Part shown: positions 10,168 to 19,485 of the stretch, piece after piece
How positions within the stretch are numbered: the first letter of the stretch is position 1
Layout of the letters: the number at the start of each line of letters is the position of its first letter
Notes under the pieces: model-generated
The model's database searches: none
Seen by the model: only the letters and a program-made list of their open reading frames with translations
Told to the model about the DNA's origin: nothing
Source: Auraticoccus cholistanensis
GTDB lineage: Bacteria; Actinomycetota; Actinomycetes; Propionibacteriales; Propionibacteriaceae
Length of the DNA stretch: 64,000 bases
Direction: 5' to 3'
Assembly (NCBI RefSeq): GCF_009742705.1
Contig: NZ_WPCU01000010.1
Location: 538,522 to 602,521, forward strand
Position numbers and translations under genes: made by a program

Positions 10168-10171
<4 letters not shown>
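9860..10171 (-). CDS. Antibiotic biosynthesis monooxygenase (ABM) fold protein
   Basis: Dimeric alpha+beta barrel protein of 103 residues with the ABM layout: an IVLTRFRVVEPDVPEFL strand-helix start, a central RPGFLGVDLGRNLDEPELWTITTRW segment and a final helix. Such small proteins include quinol monooxygenases and many of unknown activity; catalytic residues cannot be assigned here. The GTG start at 10171 overlaps the stop of the mannitol dehydrogenase gene (GTGA), so the two are translationally coupled. The context could suggest a role with the sugar-acid dehydrogenase, but this is only inference. Confidence 0.75.
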
Positions 10172-11643
<1,472 letters not shown>

Positions 11644-11719
11644 CACTGCTCCCCTGGTCGGTGGACGTCTGCCTGCTCCGCACCCTAGCGGTCGGGACGG
11701 ACGTCGCGGCGCCGCCGAT

Positions 11720-11755
11720 TTGACGGCACCGGCCCACACAACGAGAATCATTCTC
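11720..11755 (+). promoter_or_regulatory. znuA promoter with embedded Zur box
   Basis: TTGACG (11720-11725), a 17-base spacer and GAGAAT (11743-11748) form a promoter whose start would fall on the znuA ATG at 11756. The -10 box is the left arm of the perfect palindrome GAGAATCATTCTC (11743-11755), which matches known Zur operators. Zur with zinc would block polymerase directly. Confidence 0.75.
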
Positions 11756-12823
11756 ATGTCATTGAGTCGTCGTCTGTCCCTGTGCGCGCTCGCGCTCCCC
11801 GTCCTCCTCACGGCCACCGCCTGCGGGGGCGGGGCCGCCCCGGCCGGGGACGGCGACGGCCTCAAGGTGGTGACGGCCTTCTACCCCTTCCAGTTCGTGG
11901 CCGAGCGGGTGGCCGGCGACCAGGCGACGGTGACCAGCCTGACGGCCCCCGGCGCCGAGCCCCACGACCTCGAGCTGTCCCCCCGTCAGCTGATCGAGCT
12001 GGCCGAGGCCGACCTGGTGGTGTACCAGTCCGGCTTCCAGCCCGCCGTGGACGAGGCCATCGCGCAGAACCCGCCCGCCGACGTGGTCGACGTGGCCGAG
12101 CTGGTCACCCTGCGCACCATCGGCGAGGAGGAGGCCACCGCCGAGGAGCACGGCCACGAGCACGGCGCGGAGGAGGAGCACGCGCACGAGCACGCTGAGG
12201 AGGGGCACGCGGAGGAGGGGCACGCGGAGGAGGAGCACGCGGAGGAGGAGCACGGCGCCGAGGAGGGTCACGAGGGGCACGACCACTCCGCCGAGGCCGG
12301 CAGCACCGACCCGCACTCCTGGCTCGACCCCACCACCATGGTGGCCGTGACCGACGTCGTGGCGGACCGGCTGGCCACCGCGCAGCCGGAGTCGGCCGGC
12401 GAGGTGGAGGCCGCGGCGGCCCAGCTGGTGGCCGAGCTGGAGGACCTCGACCAGGACTTCCAGACGGGTCTGCAGAGCTGCGAGCGGCAGGAGTTCATCA
12501 CCACCCACGCCGCCTTCGGCTACCTGGCCGACCGCTACGGCCTGACCCAGATCGCGATCAGCGGCATCAGCCCGGACGCCGAGCCGTCCCCGGCGCGGAT
12601 CGCCGAGATCCACGCCGAGGCCAAGGCGCACCAGGTGACCACCATCTTCACCGAGACCCTCACCTCCCCCGCCGTCGCCGAGGCCGTGGCCGGGGACCTC
12701 GGGCTGCGCACCGACGTGCTCGACCCCCTGGAGGGGCTGACCGAGCAGTCCCGCGGCAGCGACTACATTGCGGTCCAGCGGGCCAACCTGGAGGCCCTGC
12801 GGACCGCCAACGGCTGCAGCTGA
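11756..12823 (+). CDS. znuA: Zinc ABC transporter substrate-binding lipoprotein ZnuA
   Basis: Extracytoplasmic zinc receptor of 355 residues feeding the ZnuBC importer. The signal peptide ends in a lipobox (LTATAC, Cys near residue 22). Cluster A-I SBP features are the HDLELSPRQLIELAEADLVVY block with the first metal His, the flexible His/Glu loop at residues 123-181, PHSWLDPTTM with the second His, and THAAFGYLADRYGL with the third. The loop contains four 15-bp tandem repeats and is unusually rich in Glu as well as His; it probably gathers zinc. The ATG directly follows the Zur box with no ribosome site, so the mRNA is probably leaderless. znuC follows after 14 bases. Confidence 0.95.
   Translation: MSLSRRLSLCALALPVLLTATACGGGAAPAGDGDGLKVVTAFYPFQFVAERVAGDQATVTSLTAPGAEPHDLELSPRQLIELAEADLVVYQSGFQPAVDEAIAQNPPADVVDVAELVTLRTIGEEEATAEEHGHEHGAEEEHAHEHAEEGHAEEGHAEEEHAEEEHGAEEGHEGHDHSAEAGSTDPHSWLDPTTMVAVTDVVADRLATAQPESAGEVEAAAAQLVAELEDLDQDFQTGLQSCERQEFITTHAAFGYLADRYGLTQIAISGISPDAEPSPARIAEIHAEAKAHQVTTIFTETLTSPAVAEAVAGDLGLRTDVLDPLEGLTEQSRGSDYIAVQRANLEALRTANGCS
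12191..12250 (+). repeat. Four 15-bp tandem repeats in the znuA metal loop
   Basis: Units begin at 12191, 12206, 12221 and 12236 and differ by one or two bases. Each encodes His-Ala-Glu-Glu followed by Gly or Glu. The 15-bp period keeps the reading frame, so copy number can change by slippage and lengthen or shorten the loop. Confidence 0.85.
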
Positions 12824-12837
12824 GGAAGGGGCGTTCG

Positions 12838-13650
12838 TTGCCTCAGAACCCGACGGCGCCCGAGGGCGCCGTCGTCCTGGCCCGGGACGTCCACGTCAGC
12901 CTGGGCGGCCAGCCGGTGCTGCACGGCGTCAGCCTGACCCAGCCGCCCGGCACCGTGCTGGCCCTGATGGGCGCCAACGGCTCGGGGAAGACCACCCTGG
13001 TGCGGGCCCTGCTGGGCCTCGTGCCGCTGCAGCGCGGCTCGGTGGAGCTCTTCGGCACCCCGGTGGCCCGCTTCCGCCGCTGGTCGGCGATCGGCTACGT
13101 GCCCCAGCGCTCCTCGCTGACGCTGCGCAACGCCACGGTCGGCGAGGTGGTGGCCTCGGGCCGTCTCGGCCACCGACGCCCGTTCCTGCCCCGCAGCCGC
13201 CGCGACAAGGAGCAGGCCGACGCCGCCCTGGAGCGGGTGGGGCTGTCCGGGCGCCAGCGCGACGAGATGGTCCACCTGTCCGGCGGGCAGCAGCAGCGGG
13301 TGCTGATCGCCCGGGCGCTGGCCGCAGAGCCGCAGCTGCTGGTGATGGACGAACCGCTGGCCGGGGTCGACGCGGAGAACCAGCAGGCCATCGCCGAGGT
13401 GGTGGCCGGGCTGGTGTCGGACGGGCTCAGCGCCACCGTGGTGCTGCACGAGATGGGGCCGCTGGCCCCCCTGCTGAGCCGGGCGGTGGTGCTCGCCGAC
13501 GGCCGGGTCAGCCACGACGGACCCGTCAGCGGCGTCCCGGCCACGCCGGGGCACGAGACCGACGAGCTCAGCCCGCCGGACGGCGGCCGTGCCTTCCTGA
13601 CCCAGCCGGTGAGCCCCGACCACCACCACGACGACCGAGGACCGCACTGA
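12838..13650 (+). CDS. znuC: Zinc ABC transporter ATP-binding protein ZnuC
   Basis: ATPase of the zinc importer, 270 residues. Walker A is GANGSGKTT near residue 43, the signature is LSGGQQQRVLIARAL, Walker B is LLVMDEP, and the switch His is in VVLHEMG. The TTG start at 12838 is unusual but follows GAGGAAGGGG at proper spacing and no better start lies nearby. The C-terminus ends in DHHHDDRGPH, a His-rich tail that could sense or buffer zinc as in some ZnuC proteins. The stop overlaps the znuB ATG (ATGA). Confidence 0.94.
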   Translation: MPQNPTAPEGAVVLARDVHVSLGGQPVLHGVSLTQPPGTVLALMGANGSGKTTLVRALLGLVPLQRGSVELFGTPVARFRRWSAIGYVPQRSSLTLRNATVGEVVASGRLGHRRPFLPRSRRDKEQADAALERVGLSGRQRDEMVHLSGGQQQRVLIARALAAEPQLLVMDEPLAGVDAENQQAIAEVVAGLVSDGLSATVVLHEMGPLAPLLSRAVVLADGRVSHDGPVSGVPATPGHETDELSPPDGGRAFLTQPVSPDHHHDDRGPH

Positions 13651-14477
13651 TGGACCTGCTGTCCTACGACTTCATGCAGCGGGCGCTGCTGGTCGCCCTG
13701 CTCACCGGGCTGATGGCCCCGGCCATCGGCACCTACGTGGTGCAGCGCCGGCTCGCGCTGCTCGGCGACGGCCTGGGCCACATCGCGATCGCCGGCGTCG
13801 GGCTGGCCCTGCTCACCCAGAGCCAGCCGCTGCCGACCGCGGTGGTGGTGGCCGTCCTCGGCGGCGTGCTCGTCGAGCTGCTGCGCCAGCGCGGACGCGC
13901 CTCCGGGGACGTCGGCCTGGCCATCCTCTTCTACGGCGGGCTGGCCGCCGGCGTGCTGATGGCCGGGATCACCGGTGCCGGCGCCGGCGCGCTCTCGCAG
14001 TACCTCTTCGGCTCGCTGACCTCGCTGACCCCGGCCGACGTGGTGGTGGTGGCGGTGCTGACCGCCGTCGTGCTGGTGCCGGCGCTCGGGCTCAGCCCGC
14101 AGCTGTTCGCCGTCTGCGCCGACGAGGACCACGCCCGGGTGCTGGGGCTGCCGGTGCGCACGCTCAACTTCCTCGTCGTGGTGCTCGCGGCGGTCGCGGT
14201 CACGGTGTCGATGCGGACGGTCGGGCTGCTGCTGGTCAGCGCCCTCATGGTGGTGCCGGTGGCCGCCTCGCAGGGCGTGGTGCGCGGCTTCCGGGCCGGG
14301 CTGCTCGCGGCCATGGGCATCGGCGCCCTGGTGGCGGTGGGTGGTGCGGTCGGCAGCTTCTACGCCGACGTCGCCCCCGGGGCCCTCATCGTGCTGATCG
14401 CCATCGCCGTCTTCGTGGCCACCTGGCCGCTGGCCGCCGTGCTGGAGCGTCGCCGCCGCACGTCGGGCGGCGCGTAG
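13650..14477 (+). CDS. znuB: Zinc ABC transporter permease ZnuB
   Basis: Membrane channel of the zinc importer, 275 residues with about eight hydrophobic helices, in the ABC-3 family. It begins MDLLSYDFMQRALLVALLTG, a typical ZnuB N-terminus, and contains RRLALLGDGLGHIAIAGVGLALL, the conserved region that contacts the ATPase and carries the His near the channel. The ATG overlaps the znuC stop, indicating coupled translation. Zur is encoded 46 bases downstream. Regulation is expected from the Zur box before znuA. Confidence 0.94.
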   Translation: MDLLSYDFMQRALLVALLTGLMAPAIGTYVVQRRLALLGDGLGHIAIAGVGLALLTQSQPLPTAVVVAVLGGVLVELLRQRGRASGDVGLAILFYGGLAAGVLMAGITGAGAGALSQYLFGSLTSLTPADVVVVAVLTAVVLVPALGLSPQLFAVCADEDHARVLGLPVRTLNFLVVVLAAVAVTVSMRTVGLLLVSALMVVPVAASQGVVRGFRAGLLAAMGIGALVAVGGAVGSFYADVAPGALIVLIAIAVFVATWPLAAVLERRRRTSGGA

Positions 14478-14523
14478 GCTCGACGCGCCCCCGAGCCCCG
14501 CGACCGCCCACCAGGAGGACCAG

Positions 14524-14913
14524 ATGGACACCGGCACGCCGCAGCGACGGACCCGGCAGCAGGCTGCCGTGGCCGACGCCCTGGCGCGGCTCGACGACTT
14601 CCGCAGCGCCCAGCAGATCCACGCCGTGCTGCGCGAGGGGACGTCCCCGGTGGGTCTGGCCACGGTGTACCGGACCCTGCAGTCGATGGCCGACGCCGGC
14701 AGCGTCGACACGCTGCGGACCGACGAGGGCGAGCTGCTCTACCGCCAGTGCTCCACCGGCCACCACCACCACCTGGTCTGCCGCAGCTGCGGGCGCACCG
14801 TCGAGGTCTCGGCGCCGGAGGTGGAGCGCTGGGCGGCCCGCGCCGCCGAGGCCCACGGCTTCCGCGACATCCGCCACGACCTCGAGGTCTACGGCACCTG
14901 CGCCGACTGCTGA
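14524..14913 (+). CDS. zur: Zinc uptake regulator Zur (Fur family)
   Basis: Zinc-responsive repressor of 129 residues. The winged helix covers residues 1-80, with SPVGLATVYRTLQSMADAG as the recognition helix. HHHHLVCRSCGRTVEV contributes the regulatory His residues and the first structural CxxC, and the C-terminal CADC gives the second, as in Zur rather than Fur. A good ribosome site (CCAGGAGGACC) precedes the ATG. Its place directly after znuACB, and the Zur-type palindrome before znuA, support zinc as the effector. A possible small hairpin follows the stop. Confidence 0.92.
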   Translation: MDTGTPQRRTRQQAAVADALARLDDFRSAQQIHAVLREGTSPVGLATVYRTLQSMADAGSVDTLRTDEGELLYRQCSTGHHHHLVCRSCGRTVEVSAPEVERWAARAAEAHGFRDIRHDLEVYGTCADC

Positions 14914-14924
14914 GGCTCCCCGCT

Positions 14925-14938
14925 CCCCTCCCGAGGGG
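14925..14938 (+). terminator. Weak hairpin after zur
   Basis: CCCCTC and GAGGGG are separated by two bases, so a stem of about five pairs can form 11 bases after the zur stop. No T-tract follows. It may end the znu-zur transcript. Confidence 0.35.
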
Positions 14939-15024
14939 CCCCGCGGCTTCCGCCCGGAGACGTCCCTTGCCGCTCCTCGGAGCCGCGTGCCACAGTGATC
15001 TCCACTCGACGGAGAGGCGACACG

Positions 15025-15888
15025 ATGAGCGTGACGGTGGTAGGACCTGCTGAGACCCTGCCCATCCCGGCCGGCGCGGACGAGGAGACCGCCGCGATCG
15101 TGCGCAGTCTCTACACCGACGGGATCACCGCCTGCCGGGGCGCGTTCTCGGTCGAGTGGGCCGACCAGATGGCCGAGGACATCAGCACGGCCTTCGAGGA
15201 GGCCCGCAGCCGCGAGGGCGGCGCGGTGGGGCGCGGTCCGAACCGCTACTACGTCGAGATCCACCCCGAGCAGCTGCGCGGCTTCGTCGACCTGGTGGAC
15301 CACCCGTGGGTGCGCAAGGTGAGCGAGGCCGTCCTGGGGCCGGACTACGAGATCGTCGAGCTGGGTTTCGACATCCCCTTCCCCGGCGCGGTGAACCAGC
15401 CGTGGCACCGCGACTTCCCGATGCCGGAGGAGACCCGCACCGGCGGCCGGCTGACCTCGCTGGCGTTCAACCTGACTGCGGTGGACACCGTCGACGAGAT
15501 GGGCCCCTTCGAGATCGCGCCGGGCACCCAGTGGGACTGGTCGGAGGACTTCGACCACCTGATGTTCCCGCCCAAGGAGCTGTACCCCCGCTACGCCGAG
15601 CGGGCGGTGCGCAAGTACCCCAGGCGCGGCGACATCTCGGCGCGGTCGGCGCTGACCATCCACCGCGGCACCGCCAACGTCTCGCAGAGCTGGCGGCCGG
15701 TGCTCGTGCTGGGCATGGACGCCCCCGGCGCGGGGAACGCCGAGCACCACGACATGGCGGTCACCCGCGACTACCACGCCGCGCTGCCCGAGCGGGTCCG
15801 CCAGCACCTGCACTGCCCGGTGGTCGACGAGCTGCGCCCCATCACCCAGAAGCACACCATCGAGGGGCTGGTGATGGGCGAGGCCTGA
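15025..15888 (+). CDS. Phytanoyl-CoA dioxygenase (PhyH) family protein
   Basis: Predicted Fe(II)/2-oxoglutarate oxygenase of 287 residues with a double-stranded beta-helix. Iron ligands are readable as the HRD motif in VNQPWHRDFPMP near residue 128 and the distal His in ALTIHRGTANVSQSWRPVLVLG, whose following Arg would bind 2-oxoglutarate. The ATG at 15025 has GGAGAGG eight bases upstream, which decides it over a GTG thirty bases earlier. It has its own promoter region after zur and is convergent with the M1 peptidase. PhyH proteins hydroxylate many small molecules (ectoine, amino acids, secondary metabolites), and the substrate cannot be deduced here. Confidence 0.85.
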   Translation: MSVTVVGPAETLPIPAGADEETAAIVRSLYTDGITACRGAFSVEWADQMAEDISTAFEEARSREGGAVGRGPNRYYVEIHPEQLRGFVDLVDHPWVRKVSEAVLGPDYEIVELGFDIPFPGAVNQPWHRDFPMPEETRTGGRLTSLAFNLTAVDTVDEMGPFEIAPGTQWDWSEDFDHLMFPPKELYPRYAERAVRKYPRRGDISARSALTIHRGTANVSQSWRPVLVLGMDAPGAGNAEHHDMAVTRDYHAALPERVRQHLHCPVVDELRPITQKHTIEGLVMGEA

Positions 15889-15912
15889 CCGGCCCGGCCG
15901 TCACGCTCAGGC
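15883..15912. terminator. Bidirectional hairpin between convergent genes
   Basis: GCCTGA (15883-15888) pairs with TCAGGC (15907-15912) around an 18-base loop that itself holds CCGG repeats. Each arm contains one of the two stop codons, that of the PhyH gene and that of the M1 peptidase gene. Confidence 0.45.
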
Positions 15913-17442
15913 GCCGAAGCCGTTCTCCGGGGTGCGCTCGGGGGCGGTGGTGCCGCGGAACCAGGCCTGGTACCAGGGGTCGAGGTCCACGTCGGTGGTG
16001 GCGCGGGCCCGGTCGAGGAAGTCCTCCACGCTGCGGGCGCCCCGCTGCTGGGCCCAGTCGCGCATCAGCGTGGTGAAGGCCTCCTCCCCGATCAGGTTCC
16101 GCAGCGCCTGCAGCGCCATCGGGCCGCGTTCGTAGACGGTGGCGAAGATCCGCTGCGGGCCGGGGTCGTCCAGCGGGACGGCCCAGAAACCGGGGTCGTC
16201 GGCCAGCTGCTCGTAGGTGGCGACCATCTGCTGGTTGGTGGTGGGCCCGCCGCGGCGCTCGGTCACCACCCACTGCAGGTAGGAGGCCCAGCCCTCGTTG
16301 TTGAAGATGTCGTCCCAGCGGCTGAGGGTGACCGCGTCGCCGAACCACATGTGGGCCAGCTCGTGCACCATCAGGGTGTCGGCGTGGCCGTCGGCGGCCA
16401 GCGCCCGTCCCAGGTAGATCGGCCGGGTCTGGGTCTCCAGCCCGCCGAACCAGAACGAGAACGGGGGTACCACGCCGCCCATCTCGCTGAAGGGGTAGGG
16501 ACCCAGGTCGGTCTCCAGCTCCGCGATCCACTGCGGGGTCTCGGCCAGCTCCCCCAGCAGGTCGGTCTGCTGCTCGGGGCTGAACCGCTCGCTCACGGCG
16601 TAGACGTAGGGCCGTCCCGACACGGTGCCCTGCTCCAGGCGGTACTGGCCCACCATCAAGAAGTTGAGGTAGGTGGCCATCGGCTCCCGTGCCCGCCAGT
16701 GCCAGGTGTCCCAGTCCTCCTCGTCCCCGGCGTCGCGGTCCACCAGCTCGCCCACGCTGATCACCTCCACGCCGCGCGGCACCCGGACGCGCACCTCCAT
16801 CAGCGCCGGGTCGCTGGGGTGGTCGTCGGCGGGGAACCACCAGGCCGAGCTGGCGGGCTCCCCGGCGATGCCCAGCTCCTCGCCCTGGCGGTGAAGCGGG
16901 GACTGGTCCTCGGCCACACCCGGCACCGAGACCTCACCCGGGTCGCCGGCGTAGTCGACCCGGACCACGAACTCCTGGCCCGCCTCGATGCCGTCGGCGG
17001 GCTCCACCCGCAGGTCGGTGCCGTCGACCGTCTCGACCAGCGCGGGCTCGCCGTCGACGGTGGCCGCCGTGACGGGGAGGCCCAGGTCCAGGTGGACGAC
17101 GTCCAGGTCCTGGGTGGCGCGGGCGGTGACCGTCGTGCTGCCGGCCAGCACCGGCCCCTCCACCGTCAGGTCGATCAGGTAGGACAGGGCGTCGTAGCCA
17201 CCGGCACCGGCCTGGGGGAAGTAGGGGTCGCCGGCGCCGGACAGCGGGCTGCGCTGCGGCCGGATGCCCACCCCCAGCACGGCGACGAGCACCACCACCA
17301 GCAGCAGCGGCAGCCCGACCGCGGGCACCAGCCACCACGGACCGTCCCCGGGGGCGTGCGAGGAGGCCGGCCGCGGCGCCGGCGGACGGGTCAGCAGCGG
17401 CGGGCCCCCACCGCCGTCGAGGGGCCCGGGCCCCGGGCTCAC
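15907..17442 (-). CDS. Membrane-anchored M1 family metallopeptidase
   Basis: Zinc aminopeptidase-like protein of 511 residues. A proline-rich cytoplasmic start is followed by one hydrophobic anchor (about residues 36-60), so the catalytic part should face outside. The N-terminal beta-domain spans about residues 75-260. The thermolysin-like domain carries the zinc motif HELAHMWFGD near residue 358 and the third ligand in NNEGWASYLQW about 20 residues later. It lacks the large C-terminal helical domain of full PepN, which is common in short secreted M1 enzymes. Its stop is shared with a hairpin. The start overlaps the recO stop (GTGA-type), so it is probably co-transcribed after recO. Confidence 0.92.
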   Translation of the reverse strand: MSPGPGPLDGGGGPPLLTRPPAPRPASSHAPGDGPWWLVPAVGLPLLLVVVLVAVLGVGIRPQRSPLSGAGDPYFPQAGAGGYDALSYLIDLTVEGPVLAGSTTVTARATQDLDVVHLDLGLPVTAATVDGEPALVETVDGTDLRVEPADGIEAGQEFVVRVDYAGDPGEVSVPGVAEDQSPLHRQGEELGIAGEPASSAWWFPADDHPSDPALMEVRVRVPRGVEVISVGELVDRDAGDEEDWDTWHWRAREPMATYLNFLMVGQYRLEQGTVSGRPYVYAVSERFSPEQQTDLLGELAETPQWIAELETDLGPYPFSEMGGVVPPFSFWFGGLETQTRPIYLGRALAADGHADTLMVHELAHMWFGDAVTLSRWDDIFNNEGWASYLQWVVTERRGGPTTNQQMVATYEQLADDPGFWAVPLDDPGPQRIFATVYERGPMALQALRNLIGEEAFTTLMRDWAQQRGARSVEDFLDRARATTDVDLDPWYQAWFRGTTAPERTPENGFGA

Positions 17443-18182
17443 TGCCGCTCCAGGTGCGGCAGCGAGCGGAGCCCGCGCTCCAGGTGCCAGGCCACGAAGG
17501 CGGCGGTCAGCCCGCTGGCCTCCCGCTGCCGGGCGGGCTCGACGTCGCGGGTGGCGGGCCAGTCACCGGCCAGCAGCGCGGCCATCAGGGCCAGCGTCGC
17601 GGGCGCCGGGACGGCCGACCCCGGCGGGCGGCAGCGGACGCAGACCACGCCGCCGACGGCGGGTGAGAAGGACTGGTGCGGGCCGGCCACCCCGCAGCGG
17701 GCGCAGTCGCCGAAGGAGGGCGCGTAGCCGGCCACGGCCAGCGAGCGCAGCAGGTAGGAGTCCAGCACCATGGTGGGCGGACGCTCGCCGTCGCTGGTGC
17801 CGGCGCTCAGCACCCGCAGCGCCCCGGCCAGCAGCAGGAACTGCTGCAGGGCCGGCTCCCGCTCCTCGGTGACCAGCCGGTCGGCGGTCTCCAGCATCAC
17901 CTGCCCGGCGGTCCAGCGGGAGTAGTCCCGCGACAGCGGGTCGCCCCAGGCGTGGCGCAGCTCGACCTGGGTGACCACGTCCAGCGAGCGGCCCTGGGCC
18001 AGCTGCAGGTCGATGTGACCGAAGGGCTCCAGCCGCGAGCCGAACTTGGAGGTGGTGCGGCGCACCTGCCGGGCCACCGCGCGGATCTTGCCCCGCTGGC
18101 GCGACAGCATCGTGATGATGCGGTCCGCCTCACCCAGCTTGTGGGTGCGCAGGACGATCGCCTCGTCACGGTAGGTCGGCAC
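17439..18182 (-). CDS. recO: DNA repair protein RecO
   Basis: Recombination mediator that helps load RecA at gaps together with RecR, 247 residues. The N-terminal OB fold begins YRDEAIVLRTHKLGEADRIITMLS. A four-cysteine zinc site is present as CARCG and CVRCR near residues 170-195, as in most RecO proteins. The GTG start has GACAAT six to seven bases upstream, in line with other apparently leaderless starts here. The M1 peptidase gene overlaps its 3' end by four bases. In many actinobacteria recO is beside era and uppS; here uppS lies 5 kb away, so the order is preserved with insertions. Confidence 0.95.
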   Translation of the reverse strand: MPTYRDEAIVLRTHKLGEADRIITMLSRQRGKIRAVARQVRRTTSKFGSRLEPFGHIDLQLAQGRSLDVVTQVELRHAWGDPLSRDYSRWTAGQVMLETADRLVTEEREPALQQFLLLAGALRVLSAGTSDGERPPTMVLDSYLLRSLAVAGYAPSFGDCARCGVAGPHQSFSPAVGGVVCVRCRPPGSAVPAPATLALMAALLAGDWPATRDVEPARQREASGLTAAFVAWHLERGLRSLPHLERQ

Positions 18183-18230
18183 CCGCCCATTGTCCCCCGC
18201 AGCCCCAGCCGCGGGGCGGCCCCTCCCGGG

Positions 18231-19391
18231 TCAGCTCCGGAGGCGCTTCTGCCAGGCGCCCTCGGTGGCCACGCGGCGGAACCCGAGGGCCACGTTGATG
18301 GCCAGCATCCACTGGTTCTCCCCGGCGTTCCAGGTGTGGATGCGGCGGGTGCCGGGACGCTGCCGGGCGAGCTGGTCGAGGTTGGCCACCTTGACCAGCA
18401 GGCCGAGCCGGTGCCCGCGGTGCTCGCCGTGGACGAGGGTGTCGCCCTGCCAGGCCACCGCCTCGTCCTCCTGCGGGCAGAACAGCAGGGTGTAGGCCAC
18501 CAGCTCCCCGCTCGCCACGTGCTGGGCGACGGCGGTGAGGACCGTCCGCCCCATCCGCACGGCCCGCTCGTCGGAGCGGACGACGCGCTCGACGTCCCAG
18601 ACCTCCTCCCCGATCTCCAGGTCGGCCGTGGGGACGTCCACGCTCATCCGCTGGTGGAGCCGGGCCATGCCGGCCCGGTGCTCGGGAGGGGTCGGCCCGG
18701 TCCAGGTCAGCACGCGGTAGCCGCCGGCGGCGTCCTCGGCGCGCCGGCGCAGCGGGTCCAGCACCTCCGCGGGCACCGGCACGTCCAGCTGCGAGTGCCG
18801 CTCGGTCTGCTCCAGCCGGTAGCCGTGGCCGAGCGCGAAGGCGGCCGACGGGTCGCTGCTGCGCAGGCTGCCCACGCCGGTGGGTGCGGTGAGCGCGTCC
18901 GGGTCGGCCGGGTCGGCCTCCTCGGAGTGGGTGGTCCAGCTCAGCAGCGTGTGCCGGCCGGCCTCCCGGGCCTGCGCCTCCAGCGCCCGCACCAGGGCGG
19001 TGCCCACGCCGACCCGGCGGGCCGCGGGGTCGACCTCCACGAACAGCTCGGCGGTGTGCAGGTTGTCCCGCAGCGGCAGCGAGGCCTGGCCCCAGCCCAG
19101 CACCGTGCCGGCCGGCTGGGCCAGCTCGGGCACCCCGGGGGCGTCCTCCTCCCCCGCACCGCCGGCGGGCCCGGCCACGGCCACCAGCAGCCGCCGGTCG
19201 GTGTCGTCGCGGTCCAGGTGGGCGACGTGCAGAGCCTCCGGGGAGTCCACCAGGTCGGTGTGCCCGTACAGCTGCTGGGCGTTGCGCTCGCTGATCCGGG
19301 CGACCTCGCCGAAGAGGGCGCGGACGCCCGCCGCGTCGGAGACGGCGACCGACGCGAGGTGGAACTGACGGTCCGGGACCACGGTGCTCAC
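18231..19391 (-). CDS. Double-domain GNAT family N-acetyltransferase
   Basis: Protein of 386 residues made of two GNAT folds. The first (about residues 5-190) has the acetyl-CoA loop DPAARRVGVGTALVRALEAQARE; the second (about 215-380) has the related segment VHGEHRGHRLGLLVKVANL and ends NAGENQWMLAINVALGFRRV. This architecture resembles mycothiol synthase and a group of actinobacterial acetyltransferases of unknown substrate. The second domain lacks a clean RxxGxG/A, so it may be structural or bind another acyl donor. GTG 19391 is the start. It is divergent from the MFS sugar transporter and followed at 48 bases by recO. Confidence 0.82.
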   Translation of the reverse strand: MSTVVPDRQFHLASVAVSDAAGVRALFGEVARISERNAQQLYGHTDLVDSPEALHVAHLDRDDTDRRLLVAVAGPAGGAGEEDAPGVPELAQPAGTVLGWGQASLPLRDNLHTAELFVEVDPAARRVGVGTALVRALEAQAREAGRHTLLSWTTHSEEADPADPDALTAPTGVGSLRSSDPSAAFALGHGYRLEQTERHSQLDVPVPAEVLDPLRRRAEDAAGGYRVLTWTGPTPPEHRAGMARLHQRMSVDVPTADLEIGEEVWDVERVVRSDERAVRMGRTVLTAVAQHVASGELVAYTLLFCPQEDEAVAWQGDTLVHGEHRGHRLGLLVKVANLDQLARQRPGTRRIHTWNAGENQWMLAINVALGFRRVATEGAWQKRLRS

Positions 19392-19485
19392 AGCGGCATC
19401 CTCGGTCAGGGCAGGGGCCCCTCACCACCGGGTTTCGGCGGGCGTACTGTGCCGACGACGGTTACCCGAGAAGGTGGGAGGAACG

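Noticed and set aside
17443-17872. Arg/Pro-rich plus-strand frames opposite recO
   Set aside because: Composition typical of shadow frames, without start signal or domain; recO is clear on the minus strand.
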